A DNA stretch of 64,000 nucleotides from Acidobacteria bacterium Ga0077551 (GCA_001464545.1 LNFC01000022.1:62001-126000); one strand, 5' to 3'; positions 1-9,161 are shown, counted from the stretch's first letter. The notes: generated by a model not told the origin, from the sequence alone. Made by a program: numbers and translations.

Positions 1-1
1 G

Positions 2-229
2 ATCGTACTTGCCTTTGGTGTCGTCCGGCCGATGCTCTCGCCGAAGAAAGCTGACGTGGCGCTTGACGGTACGGCGGCGCCTGGTGCAGCCCCCGCCTTT
101 GCGGGCGGTGCGCCGGAATCGGATCCGCTCAACTATCTGAAAGACTACGCCCGGGAGCGTGAGGAAGAAACCGCTGCCCTGCTTCAGCAATGGCTGAACG
201 AAGATCAGAAGATTGCCGTCAATGAGTAG
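2..229 (+). CDS. fliF: Flagellar MS-ring protein FliF, C-terminal fragment
   Basis: Only the last 75 or so codons are in the window; the frame is open to the left edge. The first residues (IVLAFGVVRPML) read as the end of the second transmembrane helix of FliF, followed by an Ala/Gly/Pro-rich linker and an acidic helix ending LLQQWLNEDQK, the type of cytoplasmic tail that binds FliG. FliF forms the inner-membrane MS ring on which switch and export gate are built. The stop overlaps the start of the next gene. The identification rests on this tail and on the fliN-fliP-fliG context. Confidence 0.8.
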   Translation: MVLAFGVVRPMLSPKKADVALDGTAAPGAAPAFAGGAPESDPLNYLKDYAREREEETAALLQQWLNEDQKIAVNE

Positions 230-839
230 GCCCATGCTTTCAGGCTTGCCCCGGTTTGACGACAAGGGGGCCTTGCTTCCGCCAACCGATTGGCGGCGTT
301 CCTTCGACGACGCGGAAACTGGCGTCGGATTCGGCGCAGCCGATCAGTTCGTGAACGATACATTCAACGAAGAGGCGCCCCTGATTGAGGTGCCGTTTCA
401 GCCGCCGCCGCCGGCGCAACTTGACCTGACCTCGCTTGAGGCGTCGCTGGCAGCCCTCAGCGGGCGGCTCGAAAAGATCGAGCGCGATGCGCGGGCGCAG
501 GCGGTCGAAAATGTCCGGTCGATGGCCGCGAAACTGTTTCCGCTGCTGTCGAAAGCGTTCCTGGCGGAGGAGATCGGCCGTCACTTGCCTTCGCTCGTTC
601 CGGCCTCGGCCGCCGTGGTCGAGATACACGCCGAGGAGTCCCTCGCTTCCGATCTCAGGGACATGGTGGAGCGCAACAGTTCGCTCGCCCATCGCTGCAC
701 CATCCTGCCTGCCTCGGCCCCGGGGCAGGGACGAATCGACGTCTCGTGGCAGACAGGCGGGCTGACGTTCGATTTTGACAGCCTGCTGCAGGCTTGCCTT
801 GCGCAGCTGAATTCAACCCAAACCATGACCAAGGAGTAG
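222..839 (+). CDS. fliH: FliH/FlbE-like flagellar export ATPase regulator
   Basis: A 205-residue protein located between fliF and fliN, the usual place for FliH, the stator-like regulator that holds the FliI ATPase at the export gate. The N-terminal 70 residues are Pro-rich and probably disordered. A heptad-like helix follows (LEASLAALSGRLEKIERDARAQ begins near residue 75), then an alpha/beta C-terminal part as in FliH/HrpE proteins. I start it at ATG 222, which overlaps the fliF stop, rather than at the upstream in-frame TTG 213. Sequence similarity to FliH is weak, so the call leans on position and architecture. Confidence 0.65.
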   Translation: MSRPMLSGLPRFDDKGALLPPTDWRRSFDDAETGVGFGAADQFVNDTFNEEAPLIEVPFQPPPPAQLDLTSLEASLAALSGRLEKIERDARAQAVENVRSMAAKLFPLLSKAFLAEEIGRHLPSLVPASAAVVEIHAEESLASDLRDMVERNSSLAHRCTILPASAPGQGRIDVSWQTGGLTFDFDSLLQACLAQLNSTQTMTKE

Positions 840-843
840 AGGA

Positions 844-1167
844 ATGGCTCTTCCCGACACAGCACCTGCCATCGCCGCTGATGACGACCGCCGGGATGCT
901 TCCGGACGGAACGCGTTCCGCCGCTCGATCTATAGCGTGCCGGTCACCGTGACGGTCTCGATCGGCCAGAAGCGCCTCAGCGTGGCAGAGATTCTCGAGC
1001 TCCAGCCGGAGTCGATCGTTCCGCTTTCGTCGCGCATCGATGATCCGGTGGAACTGAGCATTGACAATCGCCTGATCGCGCGCGGCGAACTGGTGGAGAC
1101 GGGCGACGGCCAGATTGCCGTAAAGATCATCGAGATCATTGAACGAGCGCCGGACGAAAATGCCTAG
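844..1167 (+). CDS. fliN: Flagellar motor switch protein FliN
   Basis: A 107-residue SPOA-domain protein. From about residue 35 to 102 it has the FliN core: VPVTVTVSIGQKRLSVAEIL, then the loop with LQPESIVPL, the strand with PVELSIDNRLIARGELV, and the closing GQIAVKIIEII. FliN forms most of the cytoplasmic C-ring with FliM and helps dock export substrates. It begins 4 bases after the fliH-like gene and its 3' end overlaps fliP, so it is cotranscribed. The roughly 30-residue leader before the domain is short, as is common for FliN. Confidence 0.92.
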   Translation: MALPDTAPAIAADDDRRDASGRNAFRRSIYSVPVTVTVSIGQKRLSVAEILELQPESIVPLSSRIDDPVELSIDNRLIARGELVETGDGQIAVKIIEIIERAPDENA

Positions 1168-1930
1168 CATGGGTGTACTTCTTCGGTTTGTTTTCCTAGT
1201 GGTGCTGGCGGTCCTGTTCGCCGGCGCAGCGCAGGCTCAACAAGCCGTACCCGGACAAATTCCGGCCCTCGAAGGCCTGATCAATCCGAACGGCGATGGC
1301 CAGCTCAGCAGCTCGGTCATCCAGCTGCTGCTTCTGGTGTCTGTGCTCAGCCTTGTGCCGGGCATCGCCATGATGGTCACCTGCCTTCCGTTCATGGTGA
1401 TCGTCTTCTCGTTCATGCGTCAGGCGATCGGTGTGCAGCAGGCGCCGCCCAACATGATGATCATGGCGCTGGCCATGTTCCTGACCTTTTTCGTGATGGA
1501 GCCGGTCTTCATGTCGGCCTGGGAAAACGGCATCACGCCATATATGAACGGTGTGCTGGACGAGCAGCAGGCCTGGAAACTGACCACGGACCCGTTCCGC
1601 GAGTTCATGATGAGGCGGACGGATCCCGAAGCGTTGATGACGCTGGCTGACGCGGTCAACCGGCCGCTGGTCGAAGGTGAGGCGCCGTCCTTCTCGCTGC
1701 TTTCGACCGCCTTCATGCTGAGCGAAATCAAGCATGCGTTTCAGATAGGTTTCGTTATCTTCCTGCCCTTTATGGTGATCGACCTGGTGGTGGCTTCGGT
1801 ACTGATGGCCGTCGGCATGATGATGGTGCCGCCGACTGTCGTGTCGCTGCCGTTCAAGCTGGGCTTTTTCGTACTGGCAGATGGCTGGCTGAAAATAACT
1901 GAAGCTGTGCTCAGAGGTTATGGATCATGA
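1160..1930 (+). CDS. fliP: Flagellar type III export gate protein FliP
   Basis: An integral membrane protein of 253-256 residues with a cleavable signal peptide (hydrophobic stretch ending AGAAQAQ), then transmembrane segments and the FliP family signatures around TCLPFMVIVFSFMRQA and the C-terminal MMMVPPTVVSLPFKLGFFVL. FliP forms the core of the export pore with FliQ and FliR. Two starts are possible, ATG 1160 (overlapping the fliN stop) or ATG 1169; the in-frame TTG at 1139 lies too deep in fliN. The stop overlaps the ATG of fliG by four bases. fliQ and fliR sit 23 kb away in the same cluster. Confidence 0.95.
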   Translation: MPSMGVLLRFVFLVVLAVLFAGAAQAQQAVPGQIPALEGLINPNGDGQLSSSVIQLLLLVSVLSLVPGIAMMVTCLPFMVIVFSFMRQAIGVQQAPPNMMIMALAMFLTFFVMEPVFMSAWENGITPYMNGVLDEQQAWKLTTDPFREFMMRRTDPEALMTLADAVNRPLVEGEAPSFSLLSTAFMLSEIKHAFQIGFVIFLPFMVIDLVVASVLMAVGMMMVPPTVVSLPFKLGFFVLADGWLKITEAVLRGYGS

Positions 1931-3036
1931 ATACGCCGACCAAGCGCGATCGTGGCGATGCAGCGCCGGGGAGGGCGGGCCGCAAATCCAATATATCTGC
2001 CTCACAGCGCGCGGCGGTGATCATTACGCTGCTTGGCGAGACTGCGGCCAAGCCGATTGTGCAGAAGCTTGACGATGCGGCGCTTGCAAAGGTGGTGACC
2101 GCGATCGAGAACATCTCGACCCTGGCGAGGGAAGAACTGGTCGAGATCGTGATCGATTTCCTCACCCAGTTGCGGCAGAGTTCCGGGTCGTTGCGCGGTG
2201 GCCCGGAGAAGGCGCGGGAAGTCATGTCCGGCGTGCTGGATCCCGGCCGGATGAACGCGCTGTTCGGTTCTGCGCCCGTCGAAATGGACCTGTCCTTCCT
2301 GGAAACGGCGGACGTCTGGACACGTCTTGCGCAGAGGGAGGCGCCCGAGATTGCCGAGTATCTGGGCTCGATGACTCCGAACATCATCGCCCTGGTCCTC
2401 CGTAAGCTGAATACCGGCATGGTCTCGAGCATTCTGTGCCTTCTGCCGGATGAAAAGGTCAGCCCGACGCTCGGATACATGGTCGAAGCACCAAAGATCG
2501 ATCCGAGCATCGAACCTGCCGTCGAGCGCATGATCGAGATCGAGTTTCTCAACAAGGATCAGGACGTCTCGGAGAACAACGACGACCATCTCGGCGTGAT
2601 CGGTGAAGTGCTGAGCCTGATTCCGGCGCAGAAGCGCAACAACCTGATCGACTTCCTGCGCACGTCGCATGAAGCCAAGCTGCCGATCATCGAGAAGGGC
2701 TTGTTCACGATCGATGCGCTACCTGAGATCCTCCCGCGCAATGCGGTGACCGTGGTGTTCCGCCAGATCGACAATGCGGTCATGGTCAAGTTGCTGGCCA
2801 GTCTGCGGGACACCTATCCGCCGATACTTGAATTCCTGCTGAGCAATATCTCCTCCCGCATGGCCGATTCGATGCGCGAAGAGTTCAAGGACATGCCGGC
2901 GTTCAACGCTGATCAGGTGGAGACCCTGCAGCGCGAATTCCTGACAACGCTGATGGACCTCAGCCGCCGCGGTGTCATCACGATGATCCGCGCGACGGAC
3001 AAGAACGACGAGGCGAGCGTCCCGCTCCCTGGATAG
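1927..3036 (+). CDS. fliG: Flagellar motor switch protein FliG
   Basis: A 369-residue protein with an N-terminal domain beginning at about residue 25 (SQRAAVIITLLGE), a middle armadillo domain and a C-terminal domain that contacts MotA. The C-terminal part shows the FliG pattern of ISSRMADSMREEF followed by the helix before the RRGVI end. FliG transmits stator torque to the rotor. An ATGA overlap with fliP indicates translational coupling. It is the last gene of this + strand block and converges with flgI; the first 24 residues are basic and low-complexity, longer than in enteric FliG. Confidence 0.93.
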   Translation: MNTPTKRDRGDAAPGRAGRKSNISASQRAAVIITLLGETAAKPIVQKLDDAALAKVVTAIENISTLAREELVEIVIDFLTQLRQSSGSLRGGPEKAREVMSGVLDPGRMNALFGSAPVEMDLSFLETADVWTRLAQREAPEIAEYLGSMTPNIIALVLRKLNTGMVSSILCLLPDEKVSPTLGYMVEAPKIDPSIEPAVERMIEIEFLNKDQDVSENNDDHLGVIGEVLSLIPAQKRNNLIDFLRTSHEAKLPIIEKGLFTIDALPEILPRNAVTVVFRQIDNAVMVKLLASLRDTYPPILEFLLSNISSRMADSMREEFKDMPAFNADQVETLQREFLTTLMDLSRRGVITMIRATDKNDEASVPLPG

Positions 3037-3124
3037 CACGTGACGGGTGCGGAATGGACTGAAGCTGTTCGCGCCAAAGCAGTCACATCCTATAGGCGAT
3101 GCGGCAAACCTCGTCCAGGACCGT

Positions 3125-3146
3125 CAGTCGGCTCGCCGCCGGACTG
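3125..3146. terminator. Possible bidirectional terminator between fliG and flgI
   Basis: In the 122-base gap between the convergent fliG and flgI genes, AGTCGGC and GCCGGACT can pair around a TCGCC loop with one bulged base. No T-run follows on either side, so this is only a candidate stem-loop. Position between two convergent operons is the main argument. Confidence 0.3.
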
Positions 3147-3158
3147 CCAGCGAGGCGA

Positions 3159-4268
3159 TCATCTGATCACGAGATCCGCATGGATCGCGCCCGCCGTCTT
3201 CATTGCGCGGATGATGTCGGCCATTTCCTGCGGCGAAACGCCGAGGGCGTTCAGCCCGTCGATGAGCTGAGACAGCGTCACGTTGGGCTGGAGCATGGCG
3301 ATGTTGCGGCTGCCGGTTTCGGTGATCTGGATGTCCGAACGCGGCAGGACGATGGTTTCGCCATCCGAGAAGGGGTTCGGCTGAGAGGCGACCGGATACT
3401 CCGTCACACGGATCGAGATGTTGCCCTGAGCAATGGCCACTTTCGAGATCGTCACGTCCTCGCCCAGAACGATCGTGCCCGACTTCTCGTCGATTACGAT
3501 GCGGGCAGGTGAGGCGACCGTGACCGGCAGGTTCTCGATGCTGGCAAGCAGGCGCGCCGGAGATTCGGTCATGCCGCGCAAGTCGATTTGCACCGTACCC
3601 GGATCCAGCATGGAGGCTATGGGAAGCCGGAATTCGGCGTTGATCGTGTCCTCTATCCGCGCCGCCGTGGTGAAGTCCGGATTGCGCAAGGCGAGCACAA
3701 TGCTGTCGCGGCGGTTGAACTCGAAATTGACCTCGCGCTCGATGCGCGCGCCGTTGGGGACCGACCCGCCGGTGGGCGTGCCCCGCGTTTCACGCGCGGC
3801 CTGCGCCTGCACATCGATGCCGCTGACGATGATGCTGCCTTGGGCGGCCGCGTAAACCTCGTTGTCGGCGCCCTTCAGCGGGGTCATGATCAGCGTGCCG
3901 CCCTCGAGGCTGCTGGCGTCGCCGATCGAGGAGACCGACACATCGATGCTGGAGCCGTTGCGGGCAAATGGCGGCAGGGATGCGGTCACCAGCACGGCGG
4001 CCACGTTCTTCGGCTTGATGTCCTCGCCTTGGACGTTGACGCCGAGGCGTTCCAGCATGTGGGTCAGCGAATCTTCCGTGAACGGCGAGTTGCGGACCGA
4101 ATCGCCCGTGCCGTTGAGACCGACAACGATGCCGTATCCGACGAGGTCATTTTCGCGCACGCCTTCTACGTTCACGATATCCCGGATTCGGGACTGTGCC
4201 TGCGCTTGCGGCGTCCAGAGCAGGGACGACATGCCCAGAGCGGCAACCAGCCAGATGGACCACTTCAT
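3159..4268 (-). CDS. flgI: Flagellar P-ring protein FlgI
   Basis: A 369-residue periplasmic protein with a Sec signal peptide (MKWSIWLVAALGMSSLLW, cleavage near AQA-QS). Mature residues begin with the FlgI signature IRDIVNVEGVRENDLVGYGI and VGLNGTGD, and the C-terminus has the usual ISPQEMADIIRAMKTAGA-like block (here VSPQEMADIIRAMKTAGA). FlgI forms the bushing around the rod in the peptidoglycan layer and needs FlgA, encoded at 14,279, for assembly. It is the last gene of the flgE-flgK-flgL-flgI operon; only 4 bases separate it from flgL. Confidence 0.97.
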   Translation of the reverse strand: MKWSIWLVAALGMSSLLWTPQAQAQSRIRDIVNVEGVRENDLVGYGIVVGLNGTGDSVRNSPFTEDSLTHMLERLGVNVQGEDIKPKNVAAVLVTASLPPFARNGSSIDVSVSSIGDASSLEGGTLIMTPLKGADNEVYAAAQGSIIVSGIDVQAQAARETRGTPTGGSVPNGARIEREVNFEFNRRDSIVLALRNPDFTTAARIEDTINAEFRLPIASMLDPGTVQIDLRGMTESPARLLASIENLPVTVASPARIVIDEKSGTIVLGEDVTISKVAIAQGNISIRVTEYPVASQPNPFSDGETIVLPRSDIQITETGSRNIAMLQPNVTLSQLIDGLNALGVSPQEMADIIRAMKTAGAIHADLVIR

Positions 4269-4272
4269 CAGA

Positions 4273-5253
4273 TTACCTCAGAAAGTTGAGCAGGGTCAGG
4301 GACGAAAGGCGCGACGTGAGCAAGTACGAGGCTTCCAGGGTTGCTTCGAGGTGCTTGAGGGTGGACGCCGCTTCGTATTGATCGCGCGCCGACAAGCTGT
4401 TCAGTGCGGTCGTGAAAATGGTTTCTTCGATGTCGAGCGATTTCTTCTCTGCTTCGATCTGTTCCTGGATGACCCCGCGATCGGCGCGCACGTTCGTCAG
4501 CGCGGTCAGGCCGTTGCTCAGGCGCTGGGCGCCGGAAAGGGCGATATCGGGATCTGCCCTGAAGAGGGCAGGGCTGCTTTGGGGATCTGACAGGGCCATC
4601 AGTGCAAGACCCGAGATCAACTCGACAAGAGCGGGGTTGTTTGCGGTCACGGCATCGGGGTCCGACGACGTGGGCGAGCCTTGGAGTATGTTTGTCTGCC
4701 AGCCGCCCGTTGGGCTGTTGAAATAGACGTCGAGCGAGGCTGCAAAATCAGCTGAATCGATCGCGGTATTCGCAAGGTTTCGAATGTCCGTAAGCAGATC
4801 GTCCGGGCTGGAGAGGGGCTGTGTGGACGTTTCGTCGCCAGCGAAAAGGAAACGTTCGCCAAACCGGACGTTCAGACTGCTGAACACGTTGCCGAGCGCC
4901 GCCTCGGCATCCTTGGCGACAAGGCTTTGCGACAGTTCGTTGCCGCTCGACAGGGCGCCATACATGTCGGTGTCGATCCCCAGCACGCGCTCGTGGATCA
5001 GAGACATGCTGCGCTGCGTAACTGCGAGACGGCTTTCCCGGAGATCGAGTTGCTCCCGCCGGAAGGAGATGTCATCGACGGCCTTCTGGCTGAGCATGGC
5101 GGTGCCGATACGGCCTGAAAGGTGCGATGTGAGGTCCGCGTACCGGCCGGTTGTGGCTTCTACGGCTGTTGTCGAGACGTTCTGGCGCAGGCTCGCGACG
5201 GTTTGGCCGAACTGGGCAGAGATCAGGTTAGGCGGCAAGGGCGTGACGCGCAT
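4273..5253 (-). CDS. flgL: Hook-filament junction protein FlgL (HAP3)
   Basis: A 326-residue flagellin-fold protein: N-terminal helices (residues 1-140, with a GRYADLTSHLSGRIGTAML stretch like the flagellin start), a variable middle, and C-terminal helices with LTALTNVRADRG and a last segment ending SLTLLNFLR. FlgL with FlgK joins hook to filament. It follows flgK after 4 bases. Flagellin-like proteins are hard to tell apart by sequence alone; its place directly after flgK settles the call. Confidence 0.87.
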   Translation of the reverse strand: MRVTPLPPNLISAQFGQTVASLRQNVSTTAVEATTGRYADLTSHLSGRIGTAMLSQKAVDDISFRREQLDLRESRLAVTQRSMSLIHERVLGIDTDMYGALSSGNELSQSLVAKDAEAALGNVFSSLNVRFGERFLFAGDETSTQPLSSPDDLLTDIRNLANTAIDSADFAASLDVYFNSPTGGWQTNILQGSPTSSDPDAVTANNPALVELISGLALMALSDPQSSPALFRADPDIALSGAQRLSNGLTALTNVRADRGVIQEQIEAEKKSLDIEETIFTTALNSLSARDQYEAASTLKHLEATLEASYLLTSRLSSLTLLNFLR

Positions 5254-5257
5254 GGTC

Positions 5258-6706
5258 TCAGAGCTCCATCAACGTATTGATCATCTGACCGGCAATCTCG
5301 ATGACACGCGCATTGGCGGCATAGGCCTGCTCGATGAGCATCAGGTCCTGAAGCTGGTTGTCGATGTCGACCCCGGTTTCGGACTGTTCGGCTTCGACCA
5401 GGATATTGTACTGGGTTTCGGTCGAGGACAGCACGGACTCGTTGTAGATGCGCGCCTGTCCGGAAAATGAGGCAATCTGCGCGGCCATTTCGGTTGCGGA
5501 AAAGCTGCCCTGAAAGCCGGTTGCGCCGAGGGCCTGGACGGCGGTGAATGCGTCGAACATCCCTTTCAGGATAGTCTGGTTTCCTGGCGCGCCGGTCGTT
5601 GCGGCGCCAATCCCGTCGCGCAGGCGCCAGAGTGCGCCGCCCTGGCCGGGATCGACCGCGGCATTGATCGAGATCCGGCCGGCCAGGCCCGCTCCGCCGA
5701 GGGTATCGGTGTCGATGAAAAGGCCCGGATCGCCGGGCGTCTTTGTCGGGTCGATGGCATCGTCGGAAAGACGGCTGACCAGCTGGCTGGCGATCGTGTC
5801 CAGCTGCTCGCTGAGGGCAGGCAGATCCTGATCGCGCAAAGTGAACAGGGCGCCGAACAGGCCGCCCGACACGGCGCCGAACGAGGCCGCGCCCGGCGTC
5901 AAATTCACGCCGTCGACGGTCAGGCCAGACAGGTCGCCGCCGGCCAATGTCTCGTTTGGACCGAAGGCTGCAGACGGCGTAAACTGAATTTCGCGGGCGC
6001 GTCCTGCGAGGAGGAAAACCCCCTCTGTTGTCAGAACTTCAATTGTCCCGTGGTCGCGCTCCACCGTTTGTATCGGGAGGTACTCGGCAATCGTGTCGAG
6101 CACCCGCTGGCGCTCGTCCATGAGGGCGGCGGCTTCGCCGCTGGCCCGGTTGATGCCGGAAAGGCGGCCATTGATTTCCTCAATCTGCTTCAGAGCCGAA
6201 TTCACAACGTCAACACCGTTGCCGATCTCGCGGTCCGCTTCTGCGCGCTGGGTTGTGACCATGTCGGACAGGCTGTTGAGTTCGTCCGTGATGTTCTGCG
6301 CGGCTTGCAGAAGGCCTGCTGCCGCACTGGTCGATTCAGGGGTTGCAATCGCGCGGGAGAGCGCCGTTTCGAAGTCGGAAAAGGTCTTGAACAAACCATC
6401 CCCTTCGGATGTATCGCCGATACGGGCCGAGATCGATTTCCAGGTTGAGGCGAGTACGCTGGCCTGTGCCACGTCGCTGGTCAGTTCCCTCCGTTGGGCC
6501 TTGATGGCCGTATCGTTGACCCGTCCGACACCGTCCGATCGGACCCCGGCCGACGTTCCGCCAAGAACAACTTCGCTCAATGTGATTGAGCGGCGTACAT
6601 AGCCGGGCGTCGTCGCGTTGGCGACGTTCGTCGCCACGGTCTCGGCCCTCAGGCTGCTGACCTGAAGGCCGGACCGGGCGGCGTTGATGGCGCTGGAGAG
6701 GCTCAC
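5258..6706 (-). CDS. flgK: Hook-filament junction protein FlgK (HAP1)
   Basis: A 482-residue axial protein starting at GTG. The N-terminus has the rod/hook family motif (ATNVANATTPGYVRRS at about 27-42), followed by the FlgK coiled region and a C-terminal heptad helix ending IEIAGQMINTLMEL. FlgK is the first junction protein on the completed hook. It lies 29 bases downstream of flgE in the same operon. No frame problems are visible. Confidence 0.95.
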   Translation of the reverse strand: MSLSSAINAARSGLQVSSLRAETVATNVANATTPGYVRRSITLSEVVLGGTSAGVRSDGVGRVNDTAIKAQRRELTSDVAQASVLASTWKSISARIGDTSEGDGLFKTFSDFETALSRAIATPESTSAAAGLLQAAQNITDELNSLSDMVTTQRAEADREIGNGVDVVNSALKQIEEINGRLSGINRASGEAAALMDERQRVLDTIAEYLPIQTVERDHGTIEVLTTEGVFLLAGRAREIQFTPSAAFGPNETLAGGDLSGLTVDGVNLTPGAASFGAVSGGLFGALFTLRDQDLPALSEQLDTIASQLVSRLSDDAIDPTKTPGDPGLFIDTDTLGGAGLAGRISINAAVDPGQGGALWRLRDGIGAATTGAPGNQTILKGMFDAFTAVQALGATGFQGSFSATEMAAQIASFSGQARIYNESVLSSTETQYNILVEAEQSETGVDIDNQLQDLMLIEQAYAANARVIEIAGQMINTLMEL

Positions 6707-6735
6707 TTGGAAGTCCGCCTAGCCGTTTCGGGGCT

Positions 6736-8040
6736 CTATCGCTTCAGGTTCGTTGTTTCCTGAAGCATCTCGTCTACCGTTTGAACGATTTTTGCGTTCG
6801 ATGTGTAGGCGCGCTGCGTCTCGATGAGATCCGTCAGTTCCTGCGCGATGTCAGTGGTCGACTCCATCAGCGAGTATCCCGAGATACCCCCAACCGGGCC
6901 GGCATTGGCATCCCAGAGGTAAAGGTTGCCGCTGGACGCCGAGACAGTATAGGCCTGCGAATCGAGCGCCGTCAGGCCGTTCATGTTAGGAACATCGCCG
7001 ATCGGGATCTGGTAAAGTGTCCGGCGGAAGCCCGAGTCGTAGATGGCCCGCAGATACCCTTGATCATCAATCTCCACAGACTGAAGGTCGCCGATCGGCG
7101 CGCCATCCTTGGCCACAGATGTGGGCGCGAAGGGCGCCGCAAGCTGGGTGATGCCCGCGCTGTCGTTCAGACGGCCAATGAACACCGAGACGGGGCCATG
7201 CGGCAGCGTGATCGAAACCACACCGGACGCCGCGTCATAGGTTGCGCCATTGGTGGCCGCCACACTTGAGATCCGGCCGCCAGAGGTTGCGTTGTCTGTG
7301 AATACGATGTCGAGATCGCCGACCGATCCGGCGACCGTGTCCGCGCTGTCCTCGATCGTCACGGCCCATTGGTTGCTTGCGCCGGTGGCGGGCACAGTGG
7401 GAGCGAAGACGAAGGTCAGGGTCTGAGCCCGGCCGAGGTTGTCGAAGTATTCGACGGGCAGCGAATAGTTCCCGCCGGTTCCGCCAGCCCGTGTCGCGTC
7501 GGCCGGAATGTTGATGCCGAGGTCGATGCGGGAGGTCGGAGTCGCCGTGAACTGCGAGGTGGCAACGTTGACCGCCTCCAGGTTCACACCGCTGTTGCGG
7601 CTGACGTTTCCGATATTGCCCTGACCATCGGCTGGCCAGCCAAGGAGAAACAGGCCGCTTTGCGTTCTCAGGTTTCCGTTCTGGTCCGCAAAGAACGATC
7701 CGGTCGGTGTCAGCATCAGCCGGCGCTCTGATGAAAGTTCGTTCACGCCTGTACGATCGGTAACCGGAATGAGCCCCCTGCCGGAAACGGCGATATCCGT
7801 CGCGCTGCCCGTGGAAATCAGCGAGCCTGTTGCTCCGATGTCCTTGTACGTCGCAACTTCAACACCGCCTGCCGCATACGCGGAAGAGCGTGTTTGCAGA
7901 ACCATGCTCGAGAAGTCGACAAGGCTACGTTTGTAACCATTCGTTCCGGAGTTGGCGATGTTGTCGGAAATGGTGGCGAGGCGGGTGCCGTTGACACTCA
8001 AGCCCATAACCCCGGCGTTCAGGGACGATGAAATGCTCAT
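6736..8040 (-). CDS. flgE: Flagellar hook protein FlgE
   Basis: A 434-residue hook subunit. I start it at ATG 8040 (MSISSSLNAGVMGLSVNG), which has a good AGGAG about nine bases upstream; the reading frame extends 28 codons further but without family similarity. The N-terminal motif LATISDNIANSGTNGYKRS, the middle beta-rich domain and the C-terminal helix (ELTDLIETQRAYTSNAKIVQ) are all present. It is the first gene of the flgE-K-L-I operon. Hook length would be set by FliK, and the hook cap by FlgD, both encoded near 16-18 kb. Confidence 0.95.
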   Translation of the reverse strand: MSISSSLNAGVMGLSVNGTRLATISDNIANSGTNGYKRSLVDFSSMVLQTRSSAYAAGGVEVATYKDIGATGSLISTGSATDIAVSGRGLIPVTDRTGVNELSSERRLMLTPTGSFFADQNGNLRTQSGLFLLGWPADGQGNIGNVSRNSGVNLEAVNVATSQFTATPTSRIDLGINIPADATRAGGTGGNYSLPVEYFDNLGRAQTLTFVFAPTVPATGASNQWAVTIEDSADTVAGSVGDLDIVFTDNATSGGRISSVAATNGATYDAASGVVSITLPHGPVSVFIGRLNDSAGITQLAAPFAPTSVAKDGAPIGDLQSVEIDDQGYLRAIYDSGFRRTLYQIPIGDVPNMNGLTALDSQAYTVSASSGNLYLWDANAGPVGGISGYSLMESTTDIAQELTDLIETQRAYTSNAKIVQTVDEMLQETTNLKR

Positions 8041-8112
8041 ATCTGGTTGCTCCTGCGTCAGATAAGGGCGCAATCTGGAGCGAAGTCGTAAACAAGCGGA
8101 TAACCAAAGTTC

Positions 8113-8140
8113 ATACTGATTCACTTTGTTGAGTCAGTAT
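8113..8140. promoter_or_regulatory. 28-bp inverted repeat between motB and flgE
   Basis: ATACTGATTCA and TGAGTCAGTAT face each other across a six-base CTTTGT centre, giving ten Watson-Crick pairs and one T-G pair. It lies 28 bases past the motB stop and about 70 bases before the flgE start, both read on the minus strand. It is AT-rich and has no T-run, so it resembles an operator or a processing hairpin more than an intrinsic terminator. Function is unknown. Confidence 0.5.
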
Positions 8141-8167
8141 ACGGTAATTGTTCTCTCTGGCGGCGCC

Positions 8168-9028
8168 CTAGTTCGTCAGGATCGTTATCGAGATACGCCG
8201 GTTCTGGGCTGCGGCCGGATCGTCCTTGATGAGAGGGTCGGTGTCGGCTTTCCCGGTAACTTCCCGGACACGGGCGGGGTCAATGCCGCTGCGGAGCAGC
8301 AGCCGGCGCGCGGCGTTGGCGCGGTCGGCCGACAGGTTCCAGTTGTCGTAGATGGCGTCATTGCGATACCGGCGGTTGTCGGTATGGCCTACGATCTTGA
8401 TGTTATTCTGGAACGTTCCGAAAGACTCTGCAACGACGCCGAGAAGCTCGATCAGAAGGTCTGACGGCTCGCTGCGTCCAACGGGGAAGAGTGGTGTGCT
8501 CTCTGAGTCGACAAGTTCAAGCACGATGCCTTCCGGAGACATCTTGATCATGAGGTGTTCCGAAAGCTGCTGACTTTGTTCGTCGAGCGCGGTCTTGAGC
8601 GACTGGAGGTTCTCAGCGATGGCTTGCGTCTCGGCCTCGGACGTTCCGGCGGCGGCTTCCTGCTTGGATGCTGCTTCAGCCATGGAAGCATTCGAAGCCG
8701 GGGACTCGATATTGCGCTCGTGCGACGAGCCGGAGCCGGACCTCGCCAGCGTTTCCTCGGTGAAAATGGAGTCACCATTCAAAGCATCCGAGCCCCCGCC
8801 GGAAATACGGCTGATCGGAATGGAAGGGTTGAAATAGTCGGCAAGGCCCTTGCGCTGATCCTCGGTGGTCGCGTTGAGCAGCCACATCAAGAGAAAGAAC
8901 GCCATCATTGCGGTCACGAAGTCCGCATATGCCACTTTCCAGGCACCGCCATGATGTCCGTCGGCCTTGTAGACCTTCTTCCGTCTGATGATGATTGGCT
9001 GCACGGCAGCTGTTGGCTCGGTATGCAT
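8168..9028 (-). CDS. motB: Stator protein MotB
   Basis: A 286-residue stator subunit, started at ATG 9028. One transmembrane segment at about residues 31-53 carries the ion-binding Asp (D36 in KVAYADFVTAMMAFF). A long Ser/Ala/Glu-rich linker follows, then an OmpA-like peptidoglycan-binding domain (VGHTDNRRYRNDAIYDNWNL, then the SADRANAARR helix). Unusually, motA is not adjacent: it lies 1.1 kb away on the opposite strand beyond fliM. The linker is long compared with enteric MotB, as is common in alphaproteobacteria. Confidence 0.94.
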   Translation of the reverse strand: MHTEPTAAVQPIIIRRKKVYKADGHHGGAWKVAYADFVTAMMAFFLLMWLLNATTEDQRKGLADYFNPSIPISRISGGGSDALNGDSIFTEETLARSGSGSSHERNIESPASNASMAEAASKQEAAAGTSEAETQAIAENLQSLKTALDEQSQQLSEHLMIKMSPEGIVLELVDSESTPLFPVGRSEPSDLLIELLGVVAESFGTFQNNIKIVGHTDNRRYRNDAIYDNWNLSADRANAARRLLLRSGIDPARVREVTGKADTDPLIKDDPAAAQNRRISITILTN

Positions 9029-9075
9029 CGGGCACCTGACTTGTTCAGGCCGTCCAACTATCAGCTTTAGCTCAA

Positions 9076-9161
9076 TTAACCGCGCACACGGTACGCGCAG
9101 ATCGCTTGGCCTTGCTAACGATTCCTCAATCAATTCCCGTTCATTACCGAGTTAGTTAACA
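9076..9161. promoter_or_regulatory. Candidate CtrA half-sites in the motB-fliM divergent region
   Basis: The 154-base region between the divergent motB and fliM starts contains TTAACC at 9076-9081 and TTAACA within GTTAGTTAACAT at 9151-9162. TTAACC is the half-site of the CtrA box (TTAA-N7-TTAA) known from Caulobacter. Neither copy has a good second half at the right spacing, so each is only a candidate; the argument is that the same hexamer recurs in other flagellar control regions of this window. Confidence 0.4.
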
